Below are positions 55,479 to 64,000 of a DNA stretch of 64,000 bases, in pieces. Within the stretch, counting starts at the first letter, position 1. The number at the start of each line of letters is the position of its first letter. The position numbers were made by a program, and so were the translations under genes. Source of the DNA: Chryseobacterium sp. JV274 (GTDB taxonomy: Bacteria; Bacteroidota; Bacteroidia; Flavobacteriales; Weeksellaceae); contig NZ_LR824569.1 in the NCBI RefSeq assembly GCF_903969135.1, positions 2,687,001 through 2,751,000 of the forward strand, written 5' to 3'. The notes below the pieces were generated by a model that saw nothing but the letters and a program-made list of their open reading frames with translations, was not told the DNA's origin and did no database searches.

Positions 55479-56192
55479 TTATAAAACTACGTGACCGAGT
55501 TTCATCAGTTTATCGTGATTTAAGATCTTAATATTTCTTCCGTCTACTTCAATCAGACTATCCTGTTTGAATTCTGAGATCAGACGGATGGCACTTTCTG
55601 TAGCAGTACCGATGATATTGGCAATTTCTTCTCTCGTCAATGAGATCTTGATGAACCCTTCAGGATCTACTCCCAGCTTCTGTTCCAAAAGCAGCAGTAT
55701 TTCAGCCAATCTTTCTCTTACCGTTTTCTGGGCAAGGAAGGTAATGGTATTTGAAGATTCTCCTAATTCGTATGAGATTTTTTGAAGCATTACGAAAGAC
55801 AGCTGTGGATCTACTTCCAGAAGATACATGAAAATATCTGCTGGTAAGAAAACACATTCAATATCTGTCATTGCTTCTGCTTTGGCCTGGAAATTCTCCC
55901 CGCAAAGCAAAGAACGATAGCCGATGATATCCCCTTCTTTGATAAATCTTAAAATTTGATCTTTCCCGAACGCTCCTGATTTCGAAAGTTTGGCAGCCCC
56001 TTTTTCCAAAACAAAAACTCCTTTTGGAGTTTCACCATCCTCGAAAATGGTATCGTGTTTCTGAAAACTCAGTTTCTTTTTGCCATTAATGTATTTTTCA
56101 AAATCTGCGCTAGAAAGTCTTTCTTTAAATGATTTATCATTAAAAACTCTGGCGAACCTCTCTTCAATTGCTATCTGTTGTTCCTGCGGCAT
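55479..56192 (-). CDS. Crp/Fnr-family transcription regulator
   Basis: 237 residues. Cyclic-nucleotide-binding-like beta-roll (about 25-145) with FEDGETPKGVFVLEKGAAKL and GDIIGYRSLLCGENF, a dimer helix, and a C-terminal helix-turn-helix (ISLTREEIANIIGTATESAI then RLISEFK). The N-terminal cysteine cluster of classical oxygen-sensing FNR is absent; only two scattered cysteines exist, so an iron-sulfur oxygen sensor is unlikely. Divergent by 88 bp from the cbb3 oxidase genes, which it probably regulates. Confidence 0.9.
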   Translation of the reverse strand: MPQEQQIAIEERFARVFNDKSFKERLSSADFEKYINGKKKLSFQKHDTIFEDGETPKGVFVLEKGAAKLSKSGAFGKDQILRFIKEGDIIGYRSLLCGENFQAKAEAMTDIECVFLPADIFMYLLEVDPQLSFVMLQKISYELGESSNTITFLAQKTVRERLAEILLLLEQKLGVDPEGFIKISLTREEIANIIGTATESAIRLISEFKQDSLIEVDGRNIKILNHDKLMKLGHVVL

Positions 56193-56233
56193 TTTATATG
56201 ATATTTATCACAAAAATAGAACTTTTTAACGCG

Positions 56234-56254
56234 ATAAACAAAAAAATTTGTTAT
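56234..56254. promoter_or_regulatory. Candidate Crp/Fnr-type operator upstream of ccoI
   Basis: ATAAACAAA-n-TTTGTTAT, an inverted repeat with a one-base bulge, midway between the divergent regulator and ccoI and immediately before the ccoI -7 element. AT-richness makes chance occurrence possible. Confidence 0.35.
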
Positions 56255-56261
56255 AATTTTG
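56254..56261 (+). promoter_or_regulatory. -7 promoter element of ccoI
   Basis: TAATTTTG matches TAnnTTTG. It is 19 bases before the GTG start, so the leader is very short. Confidence 0.55.
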
Positions 56262-56280
56262 TAGTTCAATATTTTATGGG

Positions 56281-58659
56281 GTGAGCGAGAACTGTTTTCA
56301 TTGTGGTCAAGGGATAGAAAAAGAGAGAATTTTATTTGATGAAAAGACTTTCTGTTGTAATGGATGTAAGTCTGTTTACGAAATTCTAAATTTAAATAAT
56401 TTAAGCAATTTCTATGAGCTTAATAAAGGAGCGGGAATTCGTCCGAATGATGAAAATTCTACTCAATTTGACTACCTGGACACACCGGAAATCTTTGAAA
56501 AAGTCACTGATTTTTCTGAAGGAAACACCAGTCTTGTCACATTCAAAATCCCAGTAATTCACTGTTCTTCATGTATTTGGTTATTAGAAAGTCTTCATAC
56601 TTTAAATACCCACATCAAATATTCACAGGTCAACTTTACAAGAAAGACCTTACAGATTTCATTCAACCATAACGATCTGAAATTAAGCGAACTTGCTAAA
56701 TTTTTAACCAATCTAGGATATAAGCCGGTTATCAGCCTTGAAACTGCTGATAAAAATGAAGATCATCTCGACAAATCTTTATTAGTAAAATTTGCTATTG
56801 CTGCCTTTGCTTTTGGTAACGGAATGTTCCTTGCTTTTCCTGAATATATCGGAGGTGAAGATTATTGGATGGAACATTATAAAGGCTTGTTCAGAACCTT
56901 GATATTCCTCCTGGCAACACCTGTTGTATTCTACTCAGCTTCTGATTACTATAAATCTGCTTGGTATGGTTTAAAAAACAAGATTGTCAACATTGATGTT
57001 CCGATTGTCTTAGGAATTTTTGTTCTATACGGACGAAGTATTTATGAAGTGGTAACAGATTATGGTCCGGGATATTTTGATACCCTTTGTGGCCTTTTAT
57101 TCTTCATGCTTCTCGGGAAAATTTTCCAGAAAAGAACGTACAATGCTCTTTCCTATGACAGAGATTACAAATCTTTCTATCCGATTGCCGTAACGAAAGT
57201 TGATTTCGAAGGAAAACAGGATAATATTTTATTGTCTGAAATAAAAGTTGGTGATAGAATTCTGGTTAGAAATCAGGAAATCATTCCGGTAGATGCTATT
57301 CTGATCAACGGAGAAGGAAATATTGACAATAGTTTTATCACAGGGGAAAGCGAAAGTATCAGCAAACAGCCTGGAGATAAAATTTTCGCGGGAGGAAAGC
57401 AGATTGGATCTTCTTTAGAACTTGAAGTGATTAAAAACGTAGATCAAAGTTATTTAACTCAGCTTTGGAATAAAGAAGCTTTTAAAAAACATGAAACAGG
57501 ACTTGACACGTTAACAAATAACGTTAGCAAATATTTCACATTCATTATTTTAGGGATTGCTTTAGTCGCAGGAACTTATTGGTATTTTATTGACTTAAAT
57601 AAAATGTTCCAGGTTATTTCAGCCATTCTGATTATTGCATGCCCTTGTGCTCTTGCATTGTCTGCACCGTTCACTTTCGGACACATTATGAGGATTTTAG
57701 GTCGAAATAAGTTTTATGTAAAAGATACTTTAACGATTGAAAAAATCGCGAAGCTTGACACCATTGTCTTTGATAAAACCGGAACCATTACGCACAGAAA
57801 AAAATCAAATATCAAATATGAAGGGCCAGAGATCAACGATTTTGATTCCCTGAATATTAAAACATTATTAAAGAATTCCAATCACCCGCTTTCAAAATCT
57901 TTGTATGAATTCATCGAAGTAAATGATGATTATTTCCCGGTAGAGAATTTTGTTGAAATTTCAGGAAAAGGATATGAAGCAAGCGTAAGGGGAACTCTTT
58001 ATAAAATTGGATCAGCCCGTTATAATAACCAGAAACCTAAAAACCTTGAAACAGCAGTTTATATCAGCAAAAATGGTGAATATTTAGGTAAATTTATTTT
58101 TAAGAACGAATACCGTCCGAAGCTGAAAGAACTTTTCACAAAATTAACCAACTACAAAATATTTATCCTGAGTGGAGATAACTCTTCAGAAGAGAACCAG
58201 CTTAAAGAGCTTATTCCAAATTACAAAGGAATGGCCTTTAATCAGAATCCGGAAGACAAACTGAATTACATTAAAACTCTTCAGGACCAGCACATGAAAG
58301 TAGCCATGCTTGGAGATGGGCTTAATGATGCAGGAGCTTTAAAACAAAGTAATGTAGGAATTGCAATTGCTGATGACACAAACAGTTTTACACCATCCTC
58401 TGATGTAATTATGAACGGTGATAAAGTAGTTACACTAGACAATTACCTGAACGTTTGTAAAGGCTCTATCACCATTGTGAAAATGACATTTATAATCAGT
58501 TTTCTATACAATATCGTTGGTTTAAGTTACGCTGTTACAGGACATATGCATCCGCTCTTTGCAGCAATCATCATGCCAATCAGTTCTATCACGGTGGTTA
58601 CTTTTACTACACTTTCAACCTGGATTTTAGGTCGTAAGTATTTCAAAAAACAGGCTTAA
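56281..58659 (+). CDS. ccoI: CcoI/FixI-type copper P1B-ATPase
   Basis: 792 residues. Exports copper needed for cbb3 oxidase assembly. N-terminal Cys-rich CFHCGQGIEKERILFDEKTF region (CcoI-type metal-binding domain), an HMA-like CSSCIW, then eight membrane helices. Transport motif C454-P-C456, phosphorylated D498 in DKTGTIT, GDGLNDAGAL hinge. The start is GTG (MSENCFHC...). The nearby ATG at 56276 is out of frame and reads ATG GGG TGA. Confidence 0.93.
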   Translation: MSENCFHCGQGIEKERILFDEKTFCCNGCKSVYEILNLNNLSNFYELNKGAGIRPNDENSTQFDYLDTPEIFEKVTDFSEGNTSLVTFKIPVIHCSSCIWLLESLHTLNTHIKYSQVNFTRKTLQISFNHNDLKLSELAKFLTNLGYKPVISLETADKNEDHLDKSLLVKFAIAAFAFGNGMFLAFPEYIGGEDYWMEHYKGLFRTLIFLLATPVVFYSASDYYKSAWYGLKNKIVNIDVPIVLGIFVLYGRSIYEVVTDYGPGYFDTLCGLLFFMLLGKIFQKRTYNALSYDRDYKSFYPIAVTKVDFEGKQDNILLSEIKVGDRILVRNQEIIPVDAILINGEGNIDNSFITGESESISKQPGDKIFAGGKQIGSSLELEVIKNVDQSYLTQLWNKEAFKKHETGLDTLTNNVSKYFTFIILGIALVAGTYWYFIDLNKMFQVISAILIIACPCALALSAPFTFGHIMRILGRNKFYVKDTLTIEKIAKLDTIVFDKTGTITHRKKSNIKYEGPEINDFDSLNIKTLLKNSNHPLSKSLYEFIEVNDDYFPVENFVEISGKGYEASVRGTLYKIGSARYNNQKPKNLETAVYISKNGEYLGKFIFKNEYRPKLKELFTKLTNYKIFILSGDNSSEENQLKELIPNYKGMAFNQNPEDKLNYIKTLQDQHMKVAMLGDGLNDAGALKQSNVGIAIADDTNSFTPSSDVIMNGDKVVTLDNYLNVCKGSITIVKMTFIISFLYNIVGLSYAVTGHMHPLFAAIIMPISSITVVTFTTLSTWILGRKYFKKQA

Positions 58660-58753
58660 ACGCCCTTATTTAGACTGATTTTAAATTAGCTGAAATCGTC
58701 ATTTCGTGATGAAAGTCATTATTTTTCACTAAATTTGAACCCCGAAAATAGGT

Positions 58754-58761
58754 TAATTTTG
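58754..58761 (+). promoter_or_regulatory. -7 element upstream of ccoS
   Basis: TAATTTTG, 7 bases before the ccoS ATG (near-leaderless). A second candidate, TAAATTTG, is at 58730-58737. Either could drive ccoS-NO-Q-P separately from ccoI. Confidence 0.45.
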
Positions 58762-58768
58762 TTGTCCA

Positions 58769-58981
58769 ATGGATATTCTATATTTAATGATCCTCTGCAG
58801 TGTTTCTTTGGCTGCGATTTTCTTGGTCGTATTTATAGTGTATGCCCGAAAAGGACAGTTTGAAGATGATGAATCTCCGGCTGTCAGAATCCTTTTTGAT
58901 GATGAAAAAATCAAAGAAAATGATGAAGCAGGCAACAAAGATAAAGACGAGAAAGAAATAGGAGAAAATAATAAAAATTGA
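58769..58981 (+). CDS. ccoS: cbb3 oxidase assembly protein CcoS
   Basis: 70 residues. One membrane helix (about 3-25, LYLMILCSVSLAAIFLVVFI) followed by the CcoS signature: A-R-K-G-Q-F-E-D-D-E-S-P-A-V-R-I-L-F-D-D (27-46). A charged tail follows. Needed for metal cofactor insertion in CcoN. Lies between the copper ATPase and the oxidase structural genes. Confidence 0.92.
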   Translation: MDILYLMILCSVSLAAIFLVVFIVYARKGQFEDDESPAVRILFDDEKIKENDEAGNKDKDEKEIGENNKN

Positions 58982-59002
58982 GAAAAATAGTGAATAGTTG
59001 AT

Positions 59003-61264
59003 ATGGAAACACAGAAGTTTAGTTATGACAATAGTATTGTCCGTGCGTTCCTTTATGCGACCTTAGTTTTCGGTCTTATAGGGTTTACGTTCGGGCTTAC
59101 GGCGGCATTAATGCTTTTCTACCCTGAATTACCTGAATTCTTTTTCGGGACAGATGACACAACCATTAAGAGTTTGGCATCGGGTAATATTCAAGGTTTA
59201 ATAAACACTCATGGTGCATTTGGTTTTGGTAGAATCAGAATGCTGCACACCAACACCGTAATCTTTGCATTCGTTTGTAACATTGTTTACACGGGTATTT
59301 ATTACTCATTACAGAGATTATTAAAAACAAGAATGTACAGTGACACATTGTCTTGGTTACATTTCTGGACTTGGCAGTTTATGATCGTTGCTACGTTCGT
59401 TACGTTCTTTATGGGGATCAATACCTCTAAAGAATATGCTGAACACGAGTGGCCGATCGACATATTGATCGCATTCTCATGGATCATTTTTGGTATCAAT
59501 ATGTTCCTGACTATTTCAAAGAGAAGAGTGAGACACCTTTATGTAGCGATCTGGTTCTACATTGGTACATGGATTGCGGTAGCAATGCTTCACATCTTCA
59601 ACAACCTTGAAGTACCTTTATCTTTCACAGGCTGGAAATCTTATTCAGCATATGCAGGGGTAAAAGATGCTATTGTACAGTGGTGGTATGGACACAATGC
59701 GGTTGCATTCGTATTGACGACTCCGGTTCTAGGTTTAATGTATTACTTCCTTCCTAAGGCTGCAGACAGACCGGTATTCTCTTATAAACTGTCTATTATT
59801 CACTTCTGGTCATTAATTTTCGTATATATCTGGGCTGGTCCTCACCACCTTCAGTATACAGCTCTTCCGGCTTGGGCTCAGGCGGTAGGAACAGGGTTCT
59901 CTATCATGCTTATTGCACCATCTTGGGGAGGTATGTTAAATGGTCTTCTTACGTTAAGAGGAGCTTGGGATAAAGTAAGAGAAAATCCTATCCTTAAGTT
60001 CTTCGTTGTAGCTGTTACTTGTTATGGTATGGCAACGTTTGAAGGGCCGCTTTTGGCAACTAAAAACATCAACAAAATTGGTCACTTTACAGACTGGGTT
60101 ATCGGTCACGTACACTTAGGAGCTCTTGGATGGAATGGTTTCATGGCATTCGGGGTTATCTATTATTTGGTACCCATTATGTGGAGAACAAAACTTTGGT
60201 CTGTAAAATTAGCTAACTGGCATTTCTGGTTAGGTACTTTAGGAATCATTTTCTATGCAGTTCCAATGTATATTTCAGGATTCACACAAGGATTAATGTG
60301 GAAGCAATTCAACCCGGACGGTACATTATTATGGAAAAACTGGTTGGATACAGTAACTGCTATTATCCCTTACTTTAAAATGAGATTCGTAGGAGGTTTA
60401 TTCTATATCTCAGGATCTATCCTAATGATCGTAAACGTAATTGCTACGGTAAGAAAAGGATCATTCCAGAAAGAAGTTCCTGCTGAAGCTCCTGCATTAG
60501 CAAACATCAGTAAGAACAGAAAAGAAGGAGAAGGTACTCACCTTTGGCTGGAAAGAACTCCGGTATTATTAGGTATTTTATCTTTCATCACAATATCTAT
60601 TGGTAGTTCAATTGAAATCATCCCTACGCTGTCTCTTAAGAAAAGTGTACCTACGATTTCAGCGGTAAAACCATATTCACCACTTGAACTTGAAGGTAGA
60701 GATATTTATATCCGTGAAGGATGTAATGCTTGTCACTCTCAGATGATCAGACCGTTCAGAGATGAGATTACAAGGTTCAACGGTAAAAACGGACAATACT
60801 CCAAAGCTGGAGAATTTGTATACGACAGACCATTCCTATGGGGTTCTAAGAGAACTGGACCGGATTTACATAGAGAAGGTGGTAAAAACCCAAGTTCTTG
60901 GCACTACAAGCACATGTATAACCCAAGATCTACTTCCGCAGGTTCTATCATGCCTCGTTACCCTTGGTTAATTGCTACTGACTTAGACAGAACTAAGATG
61001 GTAGACAAAATGAAGCTGATGAAAAATGTATTCGATGTACCTTATTCTAAGGCTGAAATTGATTCTGCAGATAAATGGGCAAACAACCAATCAGCAAAAA
61101 TTGTAAAAGATATCTTCTCAGAAGCAAATGACCTTAAGCAGGCTTATGCTAAGAGACCTCAGGGAGAATTAGAGAAAAAAGAAATTGTAGCTCTTATTTC
61201 TTATCTTCAGAGATTAGGAACAGATATTAAAACAACTGAAATCAAAACAGCAAGTAATAACTAA
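59003..61264 (+). CDS. ccoN: cbb3-type cytochrome c oxidase, fused subunits I and II (CcoNO)
   Basis: 753 residues; CcoN and CcoO in one chain, an arrangement known in Bacteroidota. The N-terminal part (about 1-480) is the 12-helix haem-copper subunit with His-rich helices (LHTNTVIFAFV-like, WWYGHNAVAF, GPHHLQYTALP, DWVIGHVHLGALGWNG). The C-terminal part (about 530-735) is the cytochrome c subunit, with CxxCH at C574-C577-H578 (EGCNACHSQMIRP). High-affinity terminal oxidase in the inner membrane. Confidence 0.95.
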   Translation: METQKFSYDNSIVRAFLYATLVFGLIGFTFGLTAALMLFYPELPEFFFGTDDTTIKSLASGNIQGLINTHGAFGFGRIRMLHTNTVIFAFVCNIVYTGIYYSLQRLLKTRMYSDTLSWLHFWTWQFMIVATFVTFFMGINTSKEYAEHEWPIDILIAFSWIIFGINMFLTISKRRVRHLYVAIWFYIGTWIAVAMLHIFNNLEVPLSFTGWKSYSAYAGVKDAIVQWWYGHNAVAFVLTTPVLGLMYYFLPKAADRPVFSYKLSIIHFWSLIFVYIWAGPHHLQYTALPAWAQAVGTGFSIMLIAPSWGGMLNGLLTLRGAWDKVRENPILKFFVVAVTCYGMATFEGPLLATKNINKIGHFTDWVIGHVHLGALGWNGFMAFGVIYYLVPIMWRTKLWSVKLANWHFWLGTLGIIFYAVPMYISGFTQGLMWKQFNPDGTLLWKNWLDTVTAIIPYFKMRFVGGLFYISGSILMIVNVIATVRKGSFQKEVPAEAPALANISKNRKEGEGTHLWLERTPVLLGILSFITISIGSSIEIIPTLSLKKSVPTISAVKPYSPLELEGRDIYIREGCNACHSQMIRPFRDEITRFNGKNGQYSKAGEFVYDRPFLWGSKRTGPDLHREGGKNPSSWHYKHMYNPRSTSAGSIMPRYPWLIATDLDRTKMVDKMKLMKNVFDVPYSKAEIDSADKWANNQSAKIVKDIFSEANDLKQAYAKRPQGELEKKEIVALISYLQRLGTDIKTTEIKTASNN

Positions 61265-61286
61265 AAAACCTTAAAAGGCTCATATT

Positions 61287-61487
61287 ATGATTCCTCAGAA
61301 CTTTAAAGATATATTATCCAATACAGAAAATGCTGGCTTCTACCAGACACTGGCTCTGATTTTCTTTATGCTGTTCTTCGTTGCTTTGGTAATTTATGTT
61401 TTTAGCAGGCCTAAAAAATATTACAAAGAAGAAGAAGAGGCTCCTCTTGGGGATGAAGAAGATGACGATTTTAATTTAAAAAATTAA
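61287..61487 (+). CDS. ccoQ: CcoQ-like cbb3 oxidase subunit
   Basis: 66 residues. One membrane helix (about 20-40, LALIFFMLFFVALVIYVFSR) followed by RPKKYYKEEEEAPLGDEEDD, an acidic tail as in CcoQ proteins. Stabilises the oxidase complex in other bacteria. Position between ccoNO and ccoP supports the name. Confidence 0.85.
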   Translation: MIPQNFKDILSNTENAGFYQTLALIFFMLFFVALVIYVFSRPKKYYKEEEEAPLGDEEDDDFNLKN

Positions 61488-61497
61488 ACTATTTTTT

Positions 61498-62379
61498 ATG
61501 AAACAAAGAACACCTGTTGTTATAAACATCTTAATAATAATTGGACTTTTAATAGTTTTTTATTATTTATTTGTACAGAGCTACGCGTTCCTTTCTTCAC
61601 CTTACTTCTGGGGAACTGTTGTGATCGCTGGTATCCTTGCCTATATCCATGGTGCAATTGGAGATCTGATTGAAAACAACAAATTCAAAAAATTATCTCC
61701 GGAGGAAAAAGCAGCTTATTTAGCTGAAAAGAAAGTTCCTTTCTTAAAAAGAATGTATTTGGCTGCATTCAAAAAGCAATCAGAAACTGAAGAAAAAGAT
61801 ATCCTTATTGACCACGGTTTCGATGGAATCATGGAGCTGGATAACCAGTTACCGAAATGGTGGGTAGGTTTATTCTATTTTGGGACTGCTTTTTGTATTG
61901 TATATATTGCTGCATACTCTTTCACAGACTTCGCTCACCCGTTAAGCGAATATGAAAAAGAATATAAAGAACAGTTGGCAAGTATTGAAGAATACCAAAA
62001 AACTCAGCCTCCTGTAACAATAGAAACAGCAAAATACTCTGCTGATAATATTGCAGAAGGTAAAGAATTATTTAAAACAAACTGTGCATCTTGTCACAAA
62101 GAAGACGGTAGTGGAGGTATCGGACCAAACCTTACTGATAACTACTGGATCAACCAGCCTGAGAAGACATTATTTAAAAATGTATTCCATATGGACTGGA
62201 ATGGTTCTCCTACTAACCCTGCGATGAGAGCATTCGGTAAAAACGGAGAAGTTTCAGGTGCAGAAATTGAAAAGATTGCAGCGTATGTATATCACATCAA
62301 TCAGGAACAACCACCAGTGACTCCAGCTCAAGGAGGAGCAGCTCCTCAAGGAACTGAAGCACATTGGGAAAAAGAATAA
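61498..62379 (+). CDS. ccoP: cbb3 oxidase subunit CcoP with a single haem c
   Basis: 293 residues. Two N-terminal hydrophobic segments (about 8-45), a CcoP-type domain (WWVGLFYFGTAFCIVYIAAY), then one cytochrome c domain with C196-x-x-C199-H200 (NCASCHKEDGSGGIGP) and a distal methionine in the NPAMRAFG segment. Proteobacterial CcoP carries two haem c groups; only one CxxCH is present here, a Bacteroidota feature. The Pro/Ala-rich tail is low complexity. Delivers electrons to CcoNO. Confidence 0.93.
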   Translation: MKQRTPVVINILIIIGLLIVFYYLFVQSYAFLSSPYFWGTVVIAGILAYIHGAIGDLIENNKFKKLSPEEKAAYLAEKKVPFLKRMYLAAFKKQSETEEKDILIDHGFDGIMELDNQLPKWWVGLFYFGTAFCIVYIAAYSFTDFAHPLSEYEKEYKEQLASIEEYQKTQPPVTIETAKYSADNIAEGKELFKTNCASCHKEDGSGGIGPNLTDNYWINQPEKTLFKNVFHMDWNGSPTNPAMRAFGKNGEVSGAEIEKIAAYVYHINQEQPPVTPAQGGAAPQGTEAHWEKE

Positions 62380-62401
62380 TTTAAAAAATTAGAAACATAT
62401 G

Positions 62402-62459
62402 AAAAAAACATAATTTGTTATTAGATTAAAATAGTAACGAATTATGTTTTTTCTTTTTT
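62402..62459 (+). terminator. Hairpin with T-run between ccoP and ccoG
   Basis: AAAAAACATAATT pairs with AATTATGTTTTTT, with GTTA/TAAC extending the stem, ending in TTCTTTTTT. It can stop or attenuate the oxidase transcript before the assembly genes. Confidence 0.65.
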
Positions 62460-62473
62460 AAAACCTATTACAA

Positions 62474-63928
62474 ATGTCAGACATAGAAGAAATAGAAGTA
62501 CGCGGCGGACAGGGACAGGTTCTGGACCCTGAAACTTACAGAGATTCTATAGGGACAATGGAGCAATCCGGAAAAAGAAGATGGGTATTCCCAAGAAAGC
62601 CTAAAGGGAAATATACCAACTATAGAAACATTGTAAGCTATTTATTATTAATTATTTATTTTTCATTACCATTCATCAAAATCAATGGTAATCCATTATT
62701 ATTGTTCAATGTCATAGACAGAGAATTTTTCATCTTTGGACAGCCTTTCTATCCACAAGACTTTTTTATCCTTACTTTAGGTGCTATTGCCTCTTTAATC
62801 TTTATTATTGTTTTTACGATTGCGTTCGGAAGAATTTTCTGCGGGTGGATTTGCCCTCAGACAATTTTTATGGAATCGATCTTCCGTAAAATAGAATATC
62901 TGATTGAAGGTGACAGAAACAAGCAGATGAAGCTGGACAGACAAGAGTGGAACAGTGAAAAGATCTGGAAAAGAAGTTTAAAATGGACTGTTTATATCAT
63001 TATTTCATTGGTGATCACCCACTTTATGTTCATGTACATCGTAGGATATGAAGAGGTATTTAAAATCATTGGTGAAGGACCATTTGCACATCCTACCAAT
63101 TTTATCGTAATGATTCTTCTTACTGCTGCATTTTACTTTGTATTTGCATGGTTCAGAGAGCAGGTTTGTACATTGGTATGCCCATATGGAAGACTTCAAG
63201 GAGTATTAATTGATAAAGATACGATCAACGTTTTCTATGACTTCAAAAGAGGAGAAAACAGATCAAAATGGAGAAAAGGCGAAGACCGTAAGGCTGCCGG
63301 CAAAGGAGATTGTATCGACTGCCATCAATGTGTAGTGGTATGCCCTACCGGGATTGACATCCGAGACGGACAGCAATTGGAATGTATAAACTGTACAGCA
63401 TGTATTGATGCCTGTGATGAAGTGATGGAAAAAGTAGGGCTTCCAAAAGGACTGATCCGATATGCTTCTGAAAACGAAATTGAAAAACAGACCCAATTTA
63501 AGTTTACAGGAAGAATGAAAGGATTTACTGTATTCCTATTCCTTCTTGTAGGATTCTTAGGGTACCTTCTGTACAGCCGCGGCGAGATGGAAGCTAAATT
63601 CATCAAACCGGCAGGAAGTACATTCTTTGTAAAAGAGGGTAAAATTACCAATACCTATAATTATACTTTCCTTAATAAAACGAACGAGAAAAAAATCGTT
63701 ACCATCAAAGTAATGGAGCCGGCACATGGTGAGATTACTTATAGTGCATCAAGCAAGATTCAGGTAGACCGGGATAAAATTTCTAAAGGGACCATTAATA
63801 TCAGCTTCCCGGAAGATGAAATGAAACTATCCAAACAGAATATTACCATTGGCGTTTACGATATGAAAGGAAAACTGATTGATTCATATCAGACTTATTT
63901 TGAAGGGCCATTCAAACTGCAATTTTAA
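62474..63928 (+). CDS. ccoG: cbb3 oxidase assembly protein CcoG (RdxA/FixG)
   Basis: 484 residues, membrane ferredoxin-like copper reductase for oxidase assembly. Membrane helices near 56-75, 97-117, 170-190 and 208-226; CGWICPQTIFME and CTLVCPYGRL between them; a 2x[4Fe-4S] ferredoxin segment (CIDCHQCVVVCPTGIDI, then CINCTACIDACDE); another helix; and a C-terminal Ig-like FixG domain. A probable terminator-like hairpin precedes it, but order still matches ccoNOQP-GH. Confidence 0.94.
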   Translation: MSDIEEIEVRGGQGQVLDPETYRDSIGTMEQSGKRRWVFPRKPKGKYTNYRNIVSYLLLIIYFSLPFIKINGNPLLLFNVIDREFFIFGQPFYPQDFFILTLGAIASLIFIIVFTIAFGRIFCGWICPQTIFMESIFRKIEYLIEGDRNKQMKLDRQEWNSEKIWKRSLKWTVYIIISLVITHFMFMYIVGYEEVFKIIGEGPFAHPTNFIVMILLTAAFYFVFAWFREQVCTLVCPYGRLQGVLIDKDTINVFYDFKRGENRSKWRKGEDRKAAGKGDCIDCHQCVVVCPTGIDIRDGQQLECINCTACIDACDEVMEKVGLPKGLIRYASENEIEKQTQFKFTGRMKGFTVFLFLLVGFLGYLLYSRGEMEAKFIKPAGSTFFVKEGKITNTYNYTFLNKTNEKKIVTIKVMEPAHGEITYSASSKIQVDRDKISKGTINISFPEDEMKLSKQNITIGVYDMKGKLIDSYQTYFEGPFKLQF

Positions 63929-63938
63929 TTAGAAAAAA

Positions 63939-64000
63939 ATGAAGAACTTTAGTTGGGGACACGGTGTTGTAATTGCATTATTTGCATTCATAGTTTTTAT
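63939..64000 (+). CDS. ccoH: FixH/CcoH-family protein, N-terminus only
   Basis: The last 62 bases encode MKNFSWGHGVVIALFAFIVF, the start of a membrane protein with the W-G-x-G entry typical of FixH/CcoH, and run off the window. It begins 10 bp after ccoG, where ccoH is expected. Name rests on the position and this short sequence. Confidence 0.7.
   Translation, partial: MKNFSWGHGVVIALFAFIVF

Overview
The window comes from a member of the Bacteroidota, most likely Chryseobacterium or a close relative (Weeksellaceae, Flavobacteriales). The grounds are: AT-rich DNA; promoters with the Bacteroidota -7 element TAnnTTTG in place of a sigma70 -10 box; several TonB-dependent receptors and outer-membrane barrels; a fused CcoN-CcoO oxidase subunit; a eukaryote-type (type 2) IleRS; HU-CCDC81-like, WG-repeat, PepSY-like and GxxExxY proteins; and interspersed intergenic palindromes. 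I see no prophage, rRNA, tRNA, CRISPR array or transposase. Nearly all of it reads as core chromosome.

Layout. 1-7.9 kb: partial M23 peptidase, ileS, a DksA-like regulator, two small proteins, lspA, a SanA/YdcF protein and trpS. 7.9-14.6 kb (minus strand): an OmpR-type two-component system, two PepSY-like proteins, a YjjG-type HAD phosphatase, a 44-residue gene, a sigma factor, an exported protein and metK behind a SAM-II-like riboswitch candidate. 14.8-20.1 kb: oxyR divergent from catalase, then enoyl-CoA hydratase, dCMP deaminase, xerD and a NUDIX hydrolase. 20.3-26.8 kb (minus): haem-binding protein, Ig-like lipoprotein, beta-lactamase-fold hydrolase, 2-hydroxyacid dehydrogenase, a GxxExxY gene inside terminal inverted repeats, an acyl-CoA thioesterase and an HU-like protein. 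27-30.2 kb: a TonB receptor behind a TPP riboswitch (probable thiamine uptake) and a WG-repeat protein. 30.4-35.9 kb: acnB and acnA. 36-46.5 kb: a LytS/LytT-type pair divergent from an outer-membrane barrel, a DUF5694 protein, a 914-residue TonB receptor with a long structured leader, and another barrel. 46.6-53.5 kb: the thiamine operon (thiS-C-tenI/E-D-E-G-H-F) behind a second TPP riboswitch. 53.6-56.2 kb: rluA-like, membrane protein, panB and a Crp/Fnr regulator. 56.3-64 kb: the cbb3 oxidase locus ccoI-S-NO-Q-P-G-H, cut at the right edge.

How the parts fit. Thiamine synthesis and probable outer-membrane thiamine import are both under TPP riboswitches. Peroxide defence is a classic divergent oxyR-catalase pair with both redox cysteines kept. 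The Crp/Fnr protein sits back to back with the high-affinity oxidase genes that such regulators commonly control. Signals worth a second look are: the GIHH (swapped HIGH) motif of IleRS; the SAM-II-like metK leader; the structured leader at 44.0-44.16 kb with its 10-bp long-range complementarity; the GxxExxY element, whose ends resemble solo repeats elsewhere in the window; an upstream ORF overlapping acnB; and the 44-codon gene near 11.8 kb. Riboswitch, promoter and repeat calls come from reading the sequence by eye; no covariance model or database search was run.
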